A stretch of DNA of 54,813 nucleotides from Desulfosporosinus metallidurans (GTDB lineage Bacteria > Bacillota > Desulfitobacteriia > Desulfitobacteriales > Desulfitobacteriaceae), in assembly GCF_001936615.1 (NCBI RefSeq), contig NZ_MLBF01000031.1:1-54813 (forward strand), given 5' to 3'. The notes beneath the pieces were generated by a model that ran no database searches, was not told the DNA's origin, and saw only the letters and a program-made list of their open reading frames with translations. The stretch's first letter is position 1. Every line of letters begins with the position of its first letter. The position numbers were made by a program, and so were the translations under genes. Shown here piece by piece: positions 34,772 to 44,442 of the stretch.

Positions 34772-37120
34772 ATGGGAAAGACATTGATCGTAGCTGAGAA
34801 ACCGTCTCAAGCACGCGAATATGCCACGGCCTTAGGTGTTAGGGGTAAAGGGGACGGGTACCTTGAAAATGAGCATTATGTTATTACGTGGTGCTATGGT
34901 CACCTGTTAGAGTTGGAGCGCCCGGAAGCGTATATGGATCTTAATCGAGTTGGTAAACGCTGGAGTTTAAGCCGTTTGCCCGTTCTACCCAGTTTGAATC
35001 AGTTTCGACGGGTGGTCAAATCTGGGGCGGTCAAACAATATCAGGTGATTCAGAGATGGTTAAAGTCATTGGACATCGAAACTGTTATATGTGGAACGGA
35101 CGCTGATCGGGAAGGGCAGTTACTCTTTCAGGAAGTGTGGGATGCTTCTTTGTGCACCAAACCCTTATCTAGGCTGTGGATTTCCTCGTTAACGACAGCC
35201 GCGATTCGTGAAGGCATGGAGCGCCTTCGTTCAGCAGATTCTGTGGCTGGATTGGCGGCAGCGGGGAATGGCAGAGCATATGCAGATTGGGACTTTGGAA
35301 TGAATCTTACCGAAGGATTTACCTCTTTGTTTGGGAGCTTTGATGCTGTGCGGAAAAAACCTAATGTCATTTCGATTGGGAGGGTGCAGACTCCGACACT
35401 TGCTTTGATCGTCGAGCGAGAATGGGAGATTGAACGCTTCATTTCCCAGCCCTATTATGAAGTTCGGGCTGAGTTTGCGACAACACAAGGGGACTATCCC
35501 GGCAAGTGGTTTGATCCCAGTGAAGAATCGAAACGGATTACAAGTAGCCAAGACGCCGAAGATATCGTGGGGAAAACGCAGGGTAAACAAGGAAAAATTT
35601 CAAAAATGGAGCAAAAGGATGTGCAGGAACCTGCCCCGCTTCTATTTGATCTGACCTCCCTGACGATAGCTGCTTCTAAAAAATATGGTTTAAGCGCAGA
35701 AAAGGTTCTTCAATTGGCCCAGTCACTCTATGAGAAAAAGGCGATTACCTACCCTCGAACGGATTGTGCTTACTTATCAGAGGATCTTGTGCCGAAGTTG
35801 CCAGAGCACCTGAAGGCAGTGCGTCATGAGCCTTACACGAATTTGGTGGATGAAGCAGGTCATTTAGGGGTGCCAAAGGGAAAACGCGTGATCAATACAA
35901 TCACAGCACACCATGCCATCATTCCAACGACCGAGAAAGTTGCCGTTGAGAGACTTAACTTTGAAGAAAAAAAATTGTATGATTTGATCGTACGCCGTTT
36001 TCTAGCCGTGTGGTTTCCCCCTGCTCGGTATCACCAGACTGACGTGGTCACCGAGGTTGAGGGTGAATCCTTTCGCACTAAAGGAAAGGTCCTGCTGAGT
36101 CTAGGATGGAAAAAGGTGTACGGTTCGGATGAATTGGATGAGGGGGCTGTACGCAAAAGCAAGAAGAAGGATGACAGTGAGCAAGCAGACGATGAAAATG
36201 CGACACTACCTCCACTGAGCAAGGGTGAGGATGTACGGACGAAACATGTTTATAGTGTTGAAAAAACCACCAAACCGCCCAAGCGCTATACCCAGGGGGA
36301 CCTTCTCAAAGCCATGGAAGGCGCAGGCAAACAGATTGATGATGAGGTGTTGCGCCAGCAAATAAAAGGGAAAGGGTTGGGCACTGTGGCGACCCGACCA
36401 GCTATCATAGAAAGCCTAATCGATAGAGGATACATCCTCCAGGAACAGAAGGCTTTGAAACCCACGGAAAAAGGCGCCGAACTCATTCGTATCATCAAGG
36501 AACGGCTTCCTCAGGCTCAGCTTCTGATCAGTGCAGAAATGACAGGGCAAATGGAGTTCAACCTTTCTAAAGTGGAAAAAGGAGAACTAACGATAGGACG
36601 GTATATGGCAGACGTTGAAGAAGCCATTGGTCTAATAATTGAGGAACTTCGTTCCTTCGAACAAAAGCATGGTAAACTCCCTTTGGCCCTTGCTCCTACT
36701 ATACAGGTTAAGGGAGTTGGAAAAGGGAAAGAGAAAGAGGCGAAAACTGCCCAGAAAAAGCCTAAGAAGGTCCAACATTCGGCGCAGGCAGATGGAGTAG
36801 AAAAAGATACGATAAAGGGAGTTGCGAGCAAAGGCCATGCTGAAGGGTTGGGTACATGTCCTAAGTGTGGTGGAGATGTGATCGAAGGGCAAAAGGGGTT
36901 TGGGTGCGCCCGTTGGAGAGAAGGATGTCGCTTCGTACTATGGAAAACTCCAATCTGTGGGAAAGAACTTACTCCGAATCAGATTAAAAGCCTATTGAAG
37001 AAAGGAAAAACCCCATTGATTAAGGGGTTTAAATCCAAATCCGGTAAATCATTCGCGGCCTATTTGATTTGGGATAATCAAATCGAAGCGAAATTAAAAT
37101 TTGAGTTTGAAAAGAAATGA
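34772..37120 (+). CDS. topB: DNA topoisomerase III (type IA)
   Basis: Single-strand passing topoisomerase for decatenation. From ATG 34772 (RBS AAAGGGAGG) it has 782 residues; an upstream in-frame start at 34736 lacks an RBS. Toprim domain TLIVAEKPSQAREYA with GTDADREGQLLF; catalytic Tyr in KKAITYPRTDCAYLS; HHAIIPT motif. After residue about 640 a Lys-rich linker (GKGKEKEAKTAQKKPKK) leads to a zinc-ribbon-like CPKCGGDVIEGQKGFGC and a final repeat-like domain, longer than Bacillus TopB (727). Confidence 0.95.
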   Translation: MGKTLIVAEKPSQAREYATALGVRGKGDGYLENEHYVITWCYGHLLELERPEAYMDLNRVGKRWSLSRLPVLPSLNQFRRVVKSGAVKQYQVIQRWLKSLDIETVICGTDADREGQLLFQEVWDASLCTKPLSRLWISSLTTAAIREGMERLRSADSVAGLAAAGNGRAYADWDFGMNLTEGFTSLFGSFDAVRKKPNVISIGRVQTPTLALIVEREWEIERFISQPYYEVRAEFATTQGDYPGKWFDPSEESKRITSSQDAEDIVGKTQGKQGKISKMEQKDVQEPAPLLFDLTSLTIAASKKYGLSAEKVLQLAQSLYEKKAITYPRTDCAYLSEDLVPKLPEHLKAVRHEPYTNLVDEAGHLGVPKGKRVINTITAHHAIIPTTEKVAVERLNFEEKKLYDLIVRRFLAVWFPPARYHQTDVVTEVEGESFRTKGKVLLSLGWKKVYGSDELDEGAVRKSKKKDDSEQADDENATLPPLSKGEDVRTKHVYSVEKTTKPPKRYTQGDLLKAMEGAGKQIDDEVLRQQIKGKGLGTVATRPAIIESLIDRGYILQEQKALKPTEKGAELIRIIKERLPQAQLLISAEMTGQMEFNLSKVEKGELTIGRYMADVEEAIGLIIEELRSFEQKHGKLPLALAPTIQVKGVGKGKEKEAKTAQKKPKKVQHSAQADGVEKDTIKGVASKGHAEGLGTCPKCGGDVIEGQKGFGCARWREGCRFVLWKTPICGKELTPNQIKSLLKKGKTPLIKGFKSKSGKSFAAYLIWDNQIEAKLKFEFEKK

Positions 37121-37255
37121 AATAAATTAACAACTCATTTCTGTGATGAATATATAGTTCTATTGAAATTTCTGTAAAAAGGAGAAACAGGATATAATAA
37201 AACATGGACTTGCGAAATTACTGGATATATTATTTTAGATAGGATGTAGATTACA

Positions 37256-38404
37256 ATGTTAACATCATTTAATCAGCTAGGACTCGACGAATCTTTAGTG
37301 GCTGCTCTGAAACAGGAAAGAATCGTTGAACCAACAGCGATCCAAGAGCAGACAATTCCTTTAATATTGGAAAATCGAGATATCGTAGGTCAGTCGGAAA
37401 CGGGTACAGGTAAAACTTTGGCGTATCTACTTCCTATTTTTCAGAAGATTGATACACAAAAAAGAGAAAATCAGGCGATGATTCTCACTCCAACTCATGA
37501 ACTGGCCATCCAAATTCAAAGAGAAATTGAAATTTTGACTAAAAATTCAGGTCTTGCTGTCACGTCAACGGCAATCATTGGTAATGTGAATATTACACGA
37601 CAAATCGAAAAGCTAAAGGAAAAACAACATATTATCGTTGGCTCGAGCGGTCGAATTCTTGAACTGATCCAGAAGAAAAAAATCTCGTCGCAAACAATAA
37701 AGACGATCGTACTAGATGAGGCTGATCGCTTACTTGATGAAAATAATTCCCAAGTTGTTAAGGCAGTGATTAAGACAACCTTAAGTAGAACACAACTTTT
37801 GTTGTTTTCAGCCACTTTACCTCCGGTAACCATGCAACGGGCTTCAGAATTTTTAAAAAATCCTGAAATCGTCCGTGTTACTGGTAAAATCATGGTTGCC
37901 CCCACAATCACACATATGTACTTTCTAGCGGAACAAAGAGATAAAATCGAAGTTTTAAGAAAGCTTATTCGGATGATTCTCCCAACACGAGCCTTAATCT
38001 TTATCAACAGAAGTGAAGAAATTGAAAAGATGGTTGAAAGGCTTAGATTTCATGGTTTGGAAGCTACAGGACTATACGGAGGTGCGAACAAGGTCGACCG
38101 TAGAAAAGCAATGAATGATTTCAAAACAGGAAAGATCAGTTTGCTCGTGGCTTCAGACTTGGCCGCCAGAGGACTGGACATCAAAGGGATTACGCATATC
38201 TTTAATCTCGATCTACCCGAAGATCCTCAACTTTATCTTCATCGGGTGGGAAGAACGGGCAGGGCCGGGGAGAGTGGGCGAGCTATATCCATTGTGACCT
38301 TTAAAGAGGTTTCCTATATTAAAAGGTTAGAAAATACATTCGAAATTCGAATTAGCCCAAAGGAGATGTTCCAAGGTAGAATAGTGGATCTTAAAAAAAA
38401 GTAA
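37256..38404 (+). CDS. DEAD-box ATP-dependent RNA helicase
   Basis: Minimal helicase core of 382 residues without a C-terminal RNA-binding extension. Motifs in order: Q motif EPTAIQEQTIP, I SETGTGKT, Ia PTHELAIQ, Ib GSSGRILEL (TPGR variant), II VLDEADRLL, III SATLP, IV ALIFINR, V LVASDLAARGLD, VI HRVGRTGRAG. Monocistronic. Role probably in mRNA decay or ribosome assembly, as for the Csh helicases of Gram-positives; exact orthology not decided. The ATG has only a weak purine run (TAGGATG) before it. Confidence 0.92.
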   Translation: MLTSFNQLGLDESLVAALKQERIVEPTAIQEQTIPLILENRDIVGQSETGTGKTLAYLLPIFQKIDTQKRENQAMILTPTHELAIQIQREIEILTKNSGLAVTSTAIIGNVNITRQIEKLKEKQHIIVGSSGRILELIQKKKISSQTIKTIVLDEADRLLDENNSQVVKAVIKTTLSRTQLLLFSATLPPVTMQRASEFLKNPEIVRVTGKIMVAPTITHMYFLAEQRDKIEVLRKLIRMILPTRALIFINRSEEIEKMVERLRFHGLEATGLYGGANKVDRRKAMNDFKTGKISLLVASDLAARGLDIKGITHIFNLDLPEDPQLYLHRVGRTGRAGESGRAISIVTFKEVSYIKRLENTFEIRISPKEMFQGRIVDLKKK

Positions 38405-38491
38405 CCTTAAAGAGATAAAACATAGACTATTTTGATTACCGTATTGTCATATGTAGTATAATTATTTTAAAACTGGAGGAAATCCAAGGAA

Positions 38492-39331
38492 ATGGGGTTT
38501 TCTTTGATGACAACTAACCATTTTACTGCAAGATATTGTAGTAAGAGTAAAGCGCAAGAAGTGAAGATGTTTAACAGCAAAATGAAAATGATGGGAACCA
38601 CCATCAACGTCTATTCTTACCTTGTCGATGGCATGCTTATTGATAGCGGTCCACATCGGATGAAGAAAGCAATCACAGATTTCTGCACTCAAAATAGACC
38701 GGATAAGATTGTACATACCCATTTTCACGAAGACCATACCGGTAATACAGCTTATTTGATGAAGAAATTCCAGGTCTCAGCTTATGTACACCCTCAATCC
38801 TTAGACATCTGCCATAAGAAGGGAAGCATTCCGCTCTACCGTCTGGCTTTTTGGGGGAATAGAGAGAGTTTCCAAGCGAAGGCTTTGCCCGATTATATTG
38901 AAAATACTCATACCCGCTTCGAAGTTATTCATACTCCTGGACATACTTCGGATCATGTCGTATTTCTTGATCGGACCGAAGGGCGGCTATTTAGCGGAGA
39001 CTTGTTTGTCCATCATAAGACACGAGTTGTTCGGCGTAAAGAAAATATTCCACGCCTGATGCAATCCCTCCGCGCGCTGTTAACGGAAAGCTTTGACAAT
39101 GTTTATTGTGCTCATGCAGGGAAGATTGAACATGGATACCGTTTAGTAGAGCAAAAACTTTCTTACCTTGAAGAATTACAGGGTCAGATTCTGACACTTT
39201 CTCATCAAGGATATGAAACTAAAGTAATCACGCAAAAACTTTTCCCCCAAACCCCCATTATTACATATTTTAGCTTAGGTCAGTTTTCAGCTTATCACTT
39301 GGTACGTTCACTTATTGAGGATAAGATTTAG
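38492..39331 (+). CDS. MBL-fold metallo-hydrolase
   Basis: 279 residues, cytoplasmic. Metal-binding signature THFHEDHTG (HxHxDH form), later HTPGHTSDH, LFSGDLFV and AHAGKIEHG histidines, giving a two-metal site of glyoxalase-II/RNase-Z-like hydrolases. Substrate unknown. The ATG at 38492 follows GGAGG by 12 bases; the ATG at 38507 is also possible. The AAA+ gene begins 20 bases after the stop. Confidence 0.88.
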   Translation: MGFSLMTTNHFTARYCSKSKAQEVKMFNSKMKMMGTTINVYSYLVDGMLIDSGPHRMKKAITDFCTQNRPDKIVHTHFHEDHTGNTAYLMKKFQVSAYVHPQSLDICHKKGSIPLYRLAFWGNRESFQAKALPDYIENTHTRFEVIHTPGHTSDHVVFLDRTEGRLFSGDLFVHHKTRVVRRKENIPRLMQSLRALLTESFDNVYCAHAGKIEHGYRLVEQKLSYLEELQGQILTLSHQGYETKVITQKLFPQTPIITYFSLGQFSAYHLVRSLIEDKI

Positions 39332-39351
39332 ATCAGTTACAGGAGGAAATT

Positions 39352-40227
39352 ATGCAGACATCTCCTTTGAATTTAGCACAGGAGCTTAAAGAAGAAGGAT
39401 ACCTTATCGATGAAGAAGCAGCGACCACGTTGTTTCTTGCGTTGGCCTTGGATAAACCCTGTCTTATTGAAGGCCCGGCCGGGGTTGGAAAAACACAGTT
39501 GGCTTTGGCCTTGGCGCGTGTGGAGAAACGTAAATTGATAAGATTGCAATGTTACGAAGGACTAGACATAAATAAGGCCTTGTATGATTGGAATTATGCG
39601 AAACAGTTATTGCGCTTACAAGTGGCCAAGACGGACGATTGGGATGAACTTAAAGTTAATTTGTATTCAGAAGAGTTTTTGCTCTCTCGGCCTCTCCTTG
39701 AATCAATCCTTTCTCCCGAACCAGTTCTTTTGCTAATTGATGAATTGGATAAAAGTGATGAAGAGTTCGAGAGCTTTCTTTTAGAATTATTGGCTGAGCG
39801 GCAGGTTACCATTCCGGAACTGGGAACGATTTCTTCTAAAACAAGGCCAGTTGTAATCTTAACCAGTAATAATTCACGTGACTTTAGCGATGCCTTAAGA
39901 CGACGTTGCATACACATCTATTTGACATATCCTTCATTAGAGCGGGAAATTTCCATCCTAGGCTCGCAAGCTCCCGAGCTTTCCGAGCGTTTAACAAAGG
40001 ATGTTTGTGGCTTCGTTGCTAGGGTCAGGAAGCTGCCCTTACAAAAGCTCCCAAGTGTCTCTGAAACGATCGATTTTGCGCGTGCCCTAAACGCACTTCA
40101 GAAAGTGGAAGTAAATTATGGTGAGCTTCTTGGGACACTCAGTGTGTTACTGAAATATCCAAAGGACATTGCTAAATTAGAGGAGCGTCTTAAAAAGTGG
40201 GAGTTGGAAGCATCTCAGCTCCGTTAA
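39352..40227 (+). CDS. MoxR-type AAA+ ATPase
   Basis: 291 residues. Walker A GPAGVGKTQLALA, Walker B VLLLIDELDKSDEEFE, sensor 1 LTSNNSRD, arginine finger DALRRRCIH: the MoxR/CoxD group, chaperone-like ATPases that act with VWA proteins on metalloenzymes or complexes. ATG at 39352 after GGAGG. The partner VWA gene is 79 bases downstream. No CO dehydrogenase or other obvious client lies beside it. Confidence 0.92.
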   Translation: MQTSPLNLAQELKEEGYLIDEEAATTLFLALALDKPCLIEGPAGVGKTQLALALARVEKRKLIRLQCYEGLDINKALYDWNYAKQLLRLQVAKTDDWDELKVNLYSEEFLLSRPLLESILSPEPVLLLIDELDKSDEEFESFLLELLAERQVTIPELGTISSKTRPVVILTSNNSRDFSDALRRRCIHIYLTYPSLEREISILGSQAPELSERLTKDVCGFVARVRKLPLQKLPSVSETIDFARALNALQKVEVNYGELLGTLSVLLKYPKDIAKLEERLKKWELEASQLR

Positions 40228-40306
40228 CGACAAGTGTTATCCAATTATTAAACCTTGATTTTGTGGCGGTTAGTACGGATAAAAATAATGACAAGGGATG
40301 GACATA

Positions 40307-41665
40307 ATGGATGGGTGGAATTTCATTAGGTTAGTTCACGCATTGAGACAGGCCTCGTTATCAATTTCCTCCCAAGATATTCTGGATGCTCAAACTTGTT
40401 TGCAGCGCTTCCCGGATTTATCGGAAAAGTTGGTAGCGAAAGCTATGTTCATTCATCGTCCGAAAGATTCTTCGATCTTTGAAACGGTCTGGAGAATCCT
40501 AGTAGAAGATTCACCATTGAATGAACGAGGTCCTAAGGAAGAAAAAACAAAAATTGCAGCTTCAGAAGAAAATCAAGACAACGTGGGAATAGGCGGACAA
40601 GGAGTAGGGCGTGGACTAGGAGGAATTAGTCTAACTCATATGGGGACGGATGTTAATACTGTAGACATTTCAAATCAAATTCCAGTTTTACGACTTGAAG
40701 AATTAATGTGTAGTGGAGTAGAATTTGAAGACGTTGTTAAAACGGTTTTGGCAGAAATGGACTATTACACGTGGATCAATTCCCATGATTTGGCCTATCG
40801 ACGTGGTGCTCTTTCAGAAGAAGAATGGTACATCCATCAGGACAGTAATGCTTCGCTTGTTCATGAAATACGACAGAGGCTCTTGACAGTTCAAGTAAGC
40901 TGCGAAAATTGTTGGCAACCCCTTGTGCGGCAGCATTGGCTTTTCAAACCCTTAAGCACCTTATCAGAAGAAGAAAAGGACTTAGTAAAGTCGAGTATTC
41001 GGAAATGGGCGCGTAAATTGGCGGTGCGGCCGGGGCCACGTTGGAAATGTAGTCAGAGAGGGACTATTGACATTGCTCGTATAGTTCAGAAAAGCGTTCA
41101 ATGGAATGGATTGCTTTTTCGTTTAAGTTATCGTCAAAGAATTCCTCGCGTCTCGGAACTAGTGGTACTTTGTGATGTTTCGAATTCTATGGCCGCTTAT
41201 GTTGAATTTTTTATTCATTTAGTGACCTGTCTTAGAGACCGTTTTCGTAAGATACGGGTGTTCTTTTTTATCGATTCGGTCTGGGATGTTTCGGATTTTG
41301 TTTGGGATGAAGATCTTGACGGAGTTAAACAAGAGATCAGAAGCTGGGGGCATAAAATAAGTTTGGGGTTTTCAGATTATGGGGCGGTCTTTAAGGAACT
41401 GGTTGAGAACAAACTTAGAGTGGTGTCTTCACGTGCGACTCTTGTTCTATTGGGAGATGGTAAAAATAACTATCGTTCTGCTCAAACGGAATACATAGCC
41501 CAGATTTCTGAAAGAGTACGTAATGTATTTTGGCTAAATCCATTAGACGTTAAGGAGTGGAATGAACCGGATAATATATTGAAAGAGTATCAACCTTATT
41601 GCACAAAAGTGTATCGGTGCCGGTCTGCCAGTGACTTACAGAGAGTTGTAAAGGATGTTTTTTAG
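40307..41665 (+). CDS. VWA domain-containing CoxE-like protein
   Basis: 452 residues from the ATG at 40307, spaced 9 bases from AAGGG (an ATG at 40298 abuts the same RBS). The N-terminal half is helical with a low-complexity Gly/Gln stretch near residues 85-105 (GIGGQGVGRGLGG). The C-terminal VWA domain at about 285-450 has the MIDAS motif DVSNS and LVLLGDGKNN. Forms a MoxR-VWA pair with the preceding ATPase; client unknown. Confidence 0.88.
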   Translation: MDGWNFIRLVHALRQASLSISSQDILDAQTCLQRFPDLSEKLVAKAMFIHRPKDSSIFETVWRILVEDSPLNERGPKEEKTKIAASEENQDNVGIGGQGVGRGLGGISLTHMGTDVNTVDISNQIPVLRLEELMCSGVEFEDVVKTVLAEMDYYTWINSHDLAYRRGALSEEEWYIHQDSNASLVHEIRQRLLTVQVSCENCWQPLVRQHWLFKPLSTLSEEEKDLVKSSIRKWARKLAVRPGPRWKCSQRGTIDIARIVQKSVQWNGLLFRLSYRQRIPRVSELVVLCDVSNSMAAYVEFFIHLVTCLRDRFRKIRVFFFIDSVWDVSDFVWDEDLDGVKQEIRSWGHKISLGFSDYGAVFKELVENKLRVVSSRATLVLLGDGKNNYRSAQTEYIAQISERVRNVFWLNPLDVKEWNEPDNILKEYQPYCTKVYRCRSASDLQRVVKDVF

Positions 41666-41680
41666 AGGAGGGTAAATCTT

Positions 41681-43117
41681 ATTTCCATTTTGTTGCTGAC
41701 TATAGCCCTGATTACCTTTGCACAACTTGTAATTTTGGGATCCGTCATTTTCTTAGAGAACAGGGATCCGACCAAGACGATAATTTGGCTTTTAATTCTG
41801 GGGGTTCTACCGATTTTGGGTGCACTTCTTTATGTGTTGTTAGGACGCGTTGTCCGGAAGCATCAACTCTCTCGGCATAAACAAGTGAGAGAGGGGCAGA
41901 TTGAGGAAATTCTAAAGGATCTGCAGGTTAAACCGAGTGAAGTGAATGTCGATCAAACTGGAAATATTCTTATGAACAAGAAGCTGGCCCGGCTATTGCT
42001 CAATGATGCCTCCGCACCACTCACGTTCAATAATCGTGCAGAAGTGCTCACGAATGGTAACGAAACCTTTGAATCCTTATTTGCTGCGCTTCAGGACGCT
42101 AAGCACTATATTCATCTTGAATTTTTTATTTTTCATAATGATGCCATTGGTCAGGATTTACTTAATCTTTTAATCCGTAAGGTATCTGAGGGAGTTAAAG
42201 TGCGCGTGCTTGTAGATGGATTGGTCAATCGATCATTGAAGAATCGATTTGGAGAGTTAAGGCGAGCAGGGGTAGAGGCCGAAGAGTTTTATCCTGTCCG
42301 ATTTCCGTTCTTATCGAAGCGTCTTAATCTGCGCAATCATCGAAAGATTGTTATCGTCGATGGTCGGGTGGGCTTTCTAGGAGGATTAAACGTCGGTGAT
42401 GAATATTTGTCGCGCAATCAAAAAATTGGGTTTTGGCGGGATACTTTTCTCAAACTGGAAGGAGATTCAGTTAATTTTCTCCAATCCGTCTTTTTAAATG
42501 ATTGGAATGGTGCGACTCGTCAGGATATTTCTGATCCAATCTACTACCCACAACCTTGGAAATATGAAACGCAAATGACTCAAATTGCGGCTACCGGTCC
42601 TGATTCGGATTGGGGATCTATGCTAGAAATATTCTTTGTAGCTTTGACCAGTGCAGAAAAGACGATTTTTATAGAGACTCCCTATTTCATTCCGGATGAA
42701 GGGTCTATCATGGCCTTGAAGACTGCAGCTCTCAGTGGTTTAGACGTCAGGGTTATTCTCCAAGGTGTCCCGGATCATAAGATTACTTATTGGGCGTCCC
42801 ATTCCTATGTTGAGGAATTACTTGAATCTGGCGTTCGAATCTATCGTTACCAAAAGGGGATACTCCATGCCAAAATTCTGATTCTCGATGGGGAAATAGG
42901 GGTGGTGGGATCGACTAATTTTGATATTCGTAGTTTTAGCTTAAATTTTGAAATTAGTGCATTTATATATGATTGTCCCTTGGCACAACGTCTCGAACGA
43001 GATTTTTATCAGGATCTTACGGATAGTGAGGAATTAGTGCTGGAGGAATACAAGAAGCGTCCGTTGTTAAACCGCATTAAAGAATCGAGCGCTCGCTTGT
43101 TTTCTCCACTCTTATAG
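41681..43117 (+). CDS. cls: Cardiolipin synthase (phospholipase D type)
   Basis: Condenses phosphatidylglycerol to cardiolipin at the membrane. Two N-terminal hydrophobic segments (LLTIALITFAQLVILGSVIF; IIWLLILGVLPILGALLYVLLG), then two PLD active sites: NHRKIVIVDG with GGLN, and HAKILILDG with GSTNFD, both complete HxKxxxxD. The first standard start in frame is TTG at 41690, but GAGGAGGG (41665-41672) is 17 bases from it. ATT at 41681 has normal 8-base spacing, so I place the start there; 41690 is the alternative and changes only three residues. Confidence 0.9.
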   Translation: MSILLLTIALITFAQLVILGSVIFLENRDPTKTIIWLLILGVLPILGALLYVLLGRVVRKHQLSRHKQVREGQIEEILKDLQVKPSEVNVDQTGNILMNKKLARLLLNDASAPLTFNNRAEVLTNGNETFESLFAALQDAKHYIHLEFFIFHNDAIGQDLLNLLIRKVSEGVKVRVLVDGLVNRSLKNRFGELRRAGVEAEEFYPVRFPFLSKRLNLRNHRKIVIVDGRVGFLGGLNVGDEYLSRNQKIGFWRDTFLKLEGDSVNFLQSVFLNDWNGATRQDISDPIYYPQPWKYETQMTQIAATGPDSDWGSMLEIFFVALTSAEKTIFIETPYFIPDEGSIMALKTAALSGLDVRVILQGVPDHKITYWASHSYVEELLESGVRIYRYQKGILHAKILILDGEIGVVGSTNFDIRSFSLNFEISAFIYDCPLAQRLERDFYQDLTDSEELVLEEYKKRPLLNRIKESSARLFSPLL

Positions 43118-43152
43118 CCATAGAATCCATCCTTAAAGAAAATTCCTAGCCT

Positions 43153-43530
43153 TTACTCTAAAAAGTCCTCCATACTCTCACGCGAAAGTGTCCACCGCAA
43201 TTTAATTGCTTGCAAAGCTACGCTGTAACTGGGTTGATCCCAGCTTTCCAAAGCGCGATCCAAGTCAAAGTTAGTATTGGCCATGAACAAATGCTGAGCA
43301 AGCAAAATAAGCGATTTGTGATTACTAGAAAAACCCTGTTCTAAGATTTTCCCAAAATTGATTTCTTCTAAAGTGGTATGTCTTTTTGTTGCAGACCAAA
43401 TTTCCTTGGTTGAAGTAAGTATGTAATAGGCTGAATAATAGCCAGACTCGTTTGATTTTTTTTGTGTTAAAAGAGCTAAGAAATGCTCCTTGTGTTGACT
43501 GTTGGCGTAGTAAATTTGTTCGAAATTCAT
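43153..43530 (-). CDS. Small DUF6075-like hypothetical protein
   Basis: 125 residues, minus strand, convergent with cls. Start supported by AAGGGAGA about 10 bases upstream (minus strand, near 43547-43540). Features: HKEHFLALLTQKK and YYSAYYILTSTKEIW near the N-terminus, then FDLDRALESWDQPSYSVALQAIKLRW. This resembles the DUF6075 group of short Firmicutes proteins as I recall them; that match is tentative. No signal peptide, membrane segment or catalytic motif seen. Function unknown. Confidence 0.7.
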   Translation of the reverse strand: MNFEQIYYANSQHKEHFLALLTQKKSNESGYYSAYYILTSTKEIWSATKRHTTLEEINFGKILEQGFSSNHKSLILLAQHLFMANTNFDLDRALESWDQPSYSVALQAIKLRWTLSRESMEDFLE

Positions 43531-43799
43531 TTGATAATCAGTCTCCCTTTAATTTGATTATAACTCTCTGAGGTGTTGTTCCGCCTCATCAGCAATTGAG
43601 TCAAGTATATACTTATTGGCTAGAGACTAACAATTCATTTATAAGATAAAAGTGATCCTCATGACCACTAGATAAGACTATATCAACTTAGTAGGGGAGG
43701 TGTCAGTGGCCTACCCTGAGGCAACGCGGTTTCTAAGCCAATCGTCAAATGTATGGAAATAATAAATACTCAAACTATATCTTCGTTTAAAAGAATAGT
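43531..43799. other. Gap upstream of desulfoferrodoxin with a possible structured element
   Basis: The 370-base gap before the dfx gene. GGGGAGG (43694-43700) can pair with CCTACCC (43710-43716, one mismatch), followed by CTGAGGCAACGCGG and a small GGTT/AGCC hairpin. This could be a leader RNA, but I do not recognise a riboswitch class. The remaining sequence is AT-rich. Confidence 0.3.
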
Positions 43800-43814
43800 T
43801 AATGATAATTATAA
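43800..43814. promoter_or_regulatory. PerR-box-like operator before desulfoferrodoxin
   Basis: TAATGATAATTATAA agrees with the PerR consensus TTATAATNATTATAA at 12 of 14 defined positions. It lies 87 bases before the start codon. Peroxide-sensing PerR commonly controls desulfoferrodoxin in anaerobic Gram-positives, so the site is biologically sensible. Confidence 0.6.
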
Positions 43815-43900
43815 GAAAGTAATATTTCCAAGGAGGAAATCCTCTTTTTTTGGAGAATACTAACCTCAAAGTTAAGATATAAGAAAAGGGGGCTAATTAA

Positions 43901-44284
43901 ATGACAAACCTAAGAGAACTTTACGTATGTAGTATTTGTGGTAATGTAGTTGAGGTTGTAAATCCGGGTGCACCTGCCTTAGTCTGCTGTAACAAACCGA
44001 TGAATAAGCTTGAGGCTGGTTCTGTAGATGCAAGTCTTGAAAAACATGTTCCTGTCTTTGAGGTTGTCGACGGGGGCATCAAAGTTAATGTGGGTAGTGT
44101 TGCACACCCGATGGAGGAAAAGCATTTTATCAGATTTATTGAAGTCTTGACGAAGGATCAAGTACTCAGGGCGGAGTTATCACCAAACCAAGCACCTTCG
44201 GCTTCCTTCATGGTCAAGGCTGACGACGTCGTAGAGGTTAGAGAATATTGTACAATTCACGGTCTCTGGAAAGCTAGTAAGTAG
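43901..44284 (+). CDS. dfx: Desulfoferrodoxin (class II superoxide reductase)
   Basis: Reduces superoxide to hydrogen peroxide in the cytoplasm. 127 residues in two domains. The N-terminal desulforedoxin-like centre is Cys10, Cys13, Cys29, Cys30 (CSICG, VCC). The catalytic Fe(His)4Cys centre is His49 (EKHVPV), His69 and His75 (AHPMEEKHF), Cys117 and His120 (EYCTIHGLW), with Glu47 and Lys48 near the site. Complete set of ligands. Monocistronic, with a PerR-like box upstream. Confidence 0.97.
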   Translation: MTNLRELYVCSICGNVVEVVNPGAPALVCCNKPMNKLEAGSVDASLEKHVPVFEVVDGGIKVNVGSVAHPMEEKHFIRFIEVLTKDQVLRAELSPNQAPSASFMVKADDVVEVREYCTIHGLWKASK

Positions 44285-44442
44285 TCACTTTGTTTAAGGA
44301 GCTATTGAGATAGGCAGGCTGAAAATCTTGCCTATCTTTATTAATAGAAAAAACTAAACTCCAATTTGCATATAAGCTGAACTCTATCTAAGGACTTAGG
44401 GACACTAAGAAATGGGTTTTGTGAAGGGAGATTTTTATATCT

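Noticed and set aside
43531..43800. Known riboswitch before desulfoferrodoxin
   Set aside because: Compared by eye with remembered consensus of c-di-GMP, Moco, cobalamin, SAM, TPP and manganese types; no class fits.
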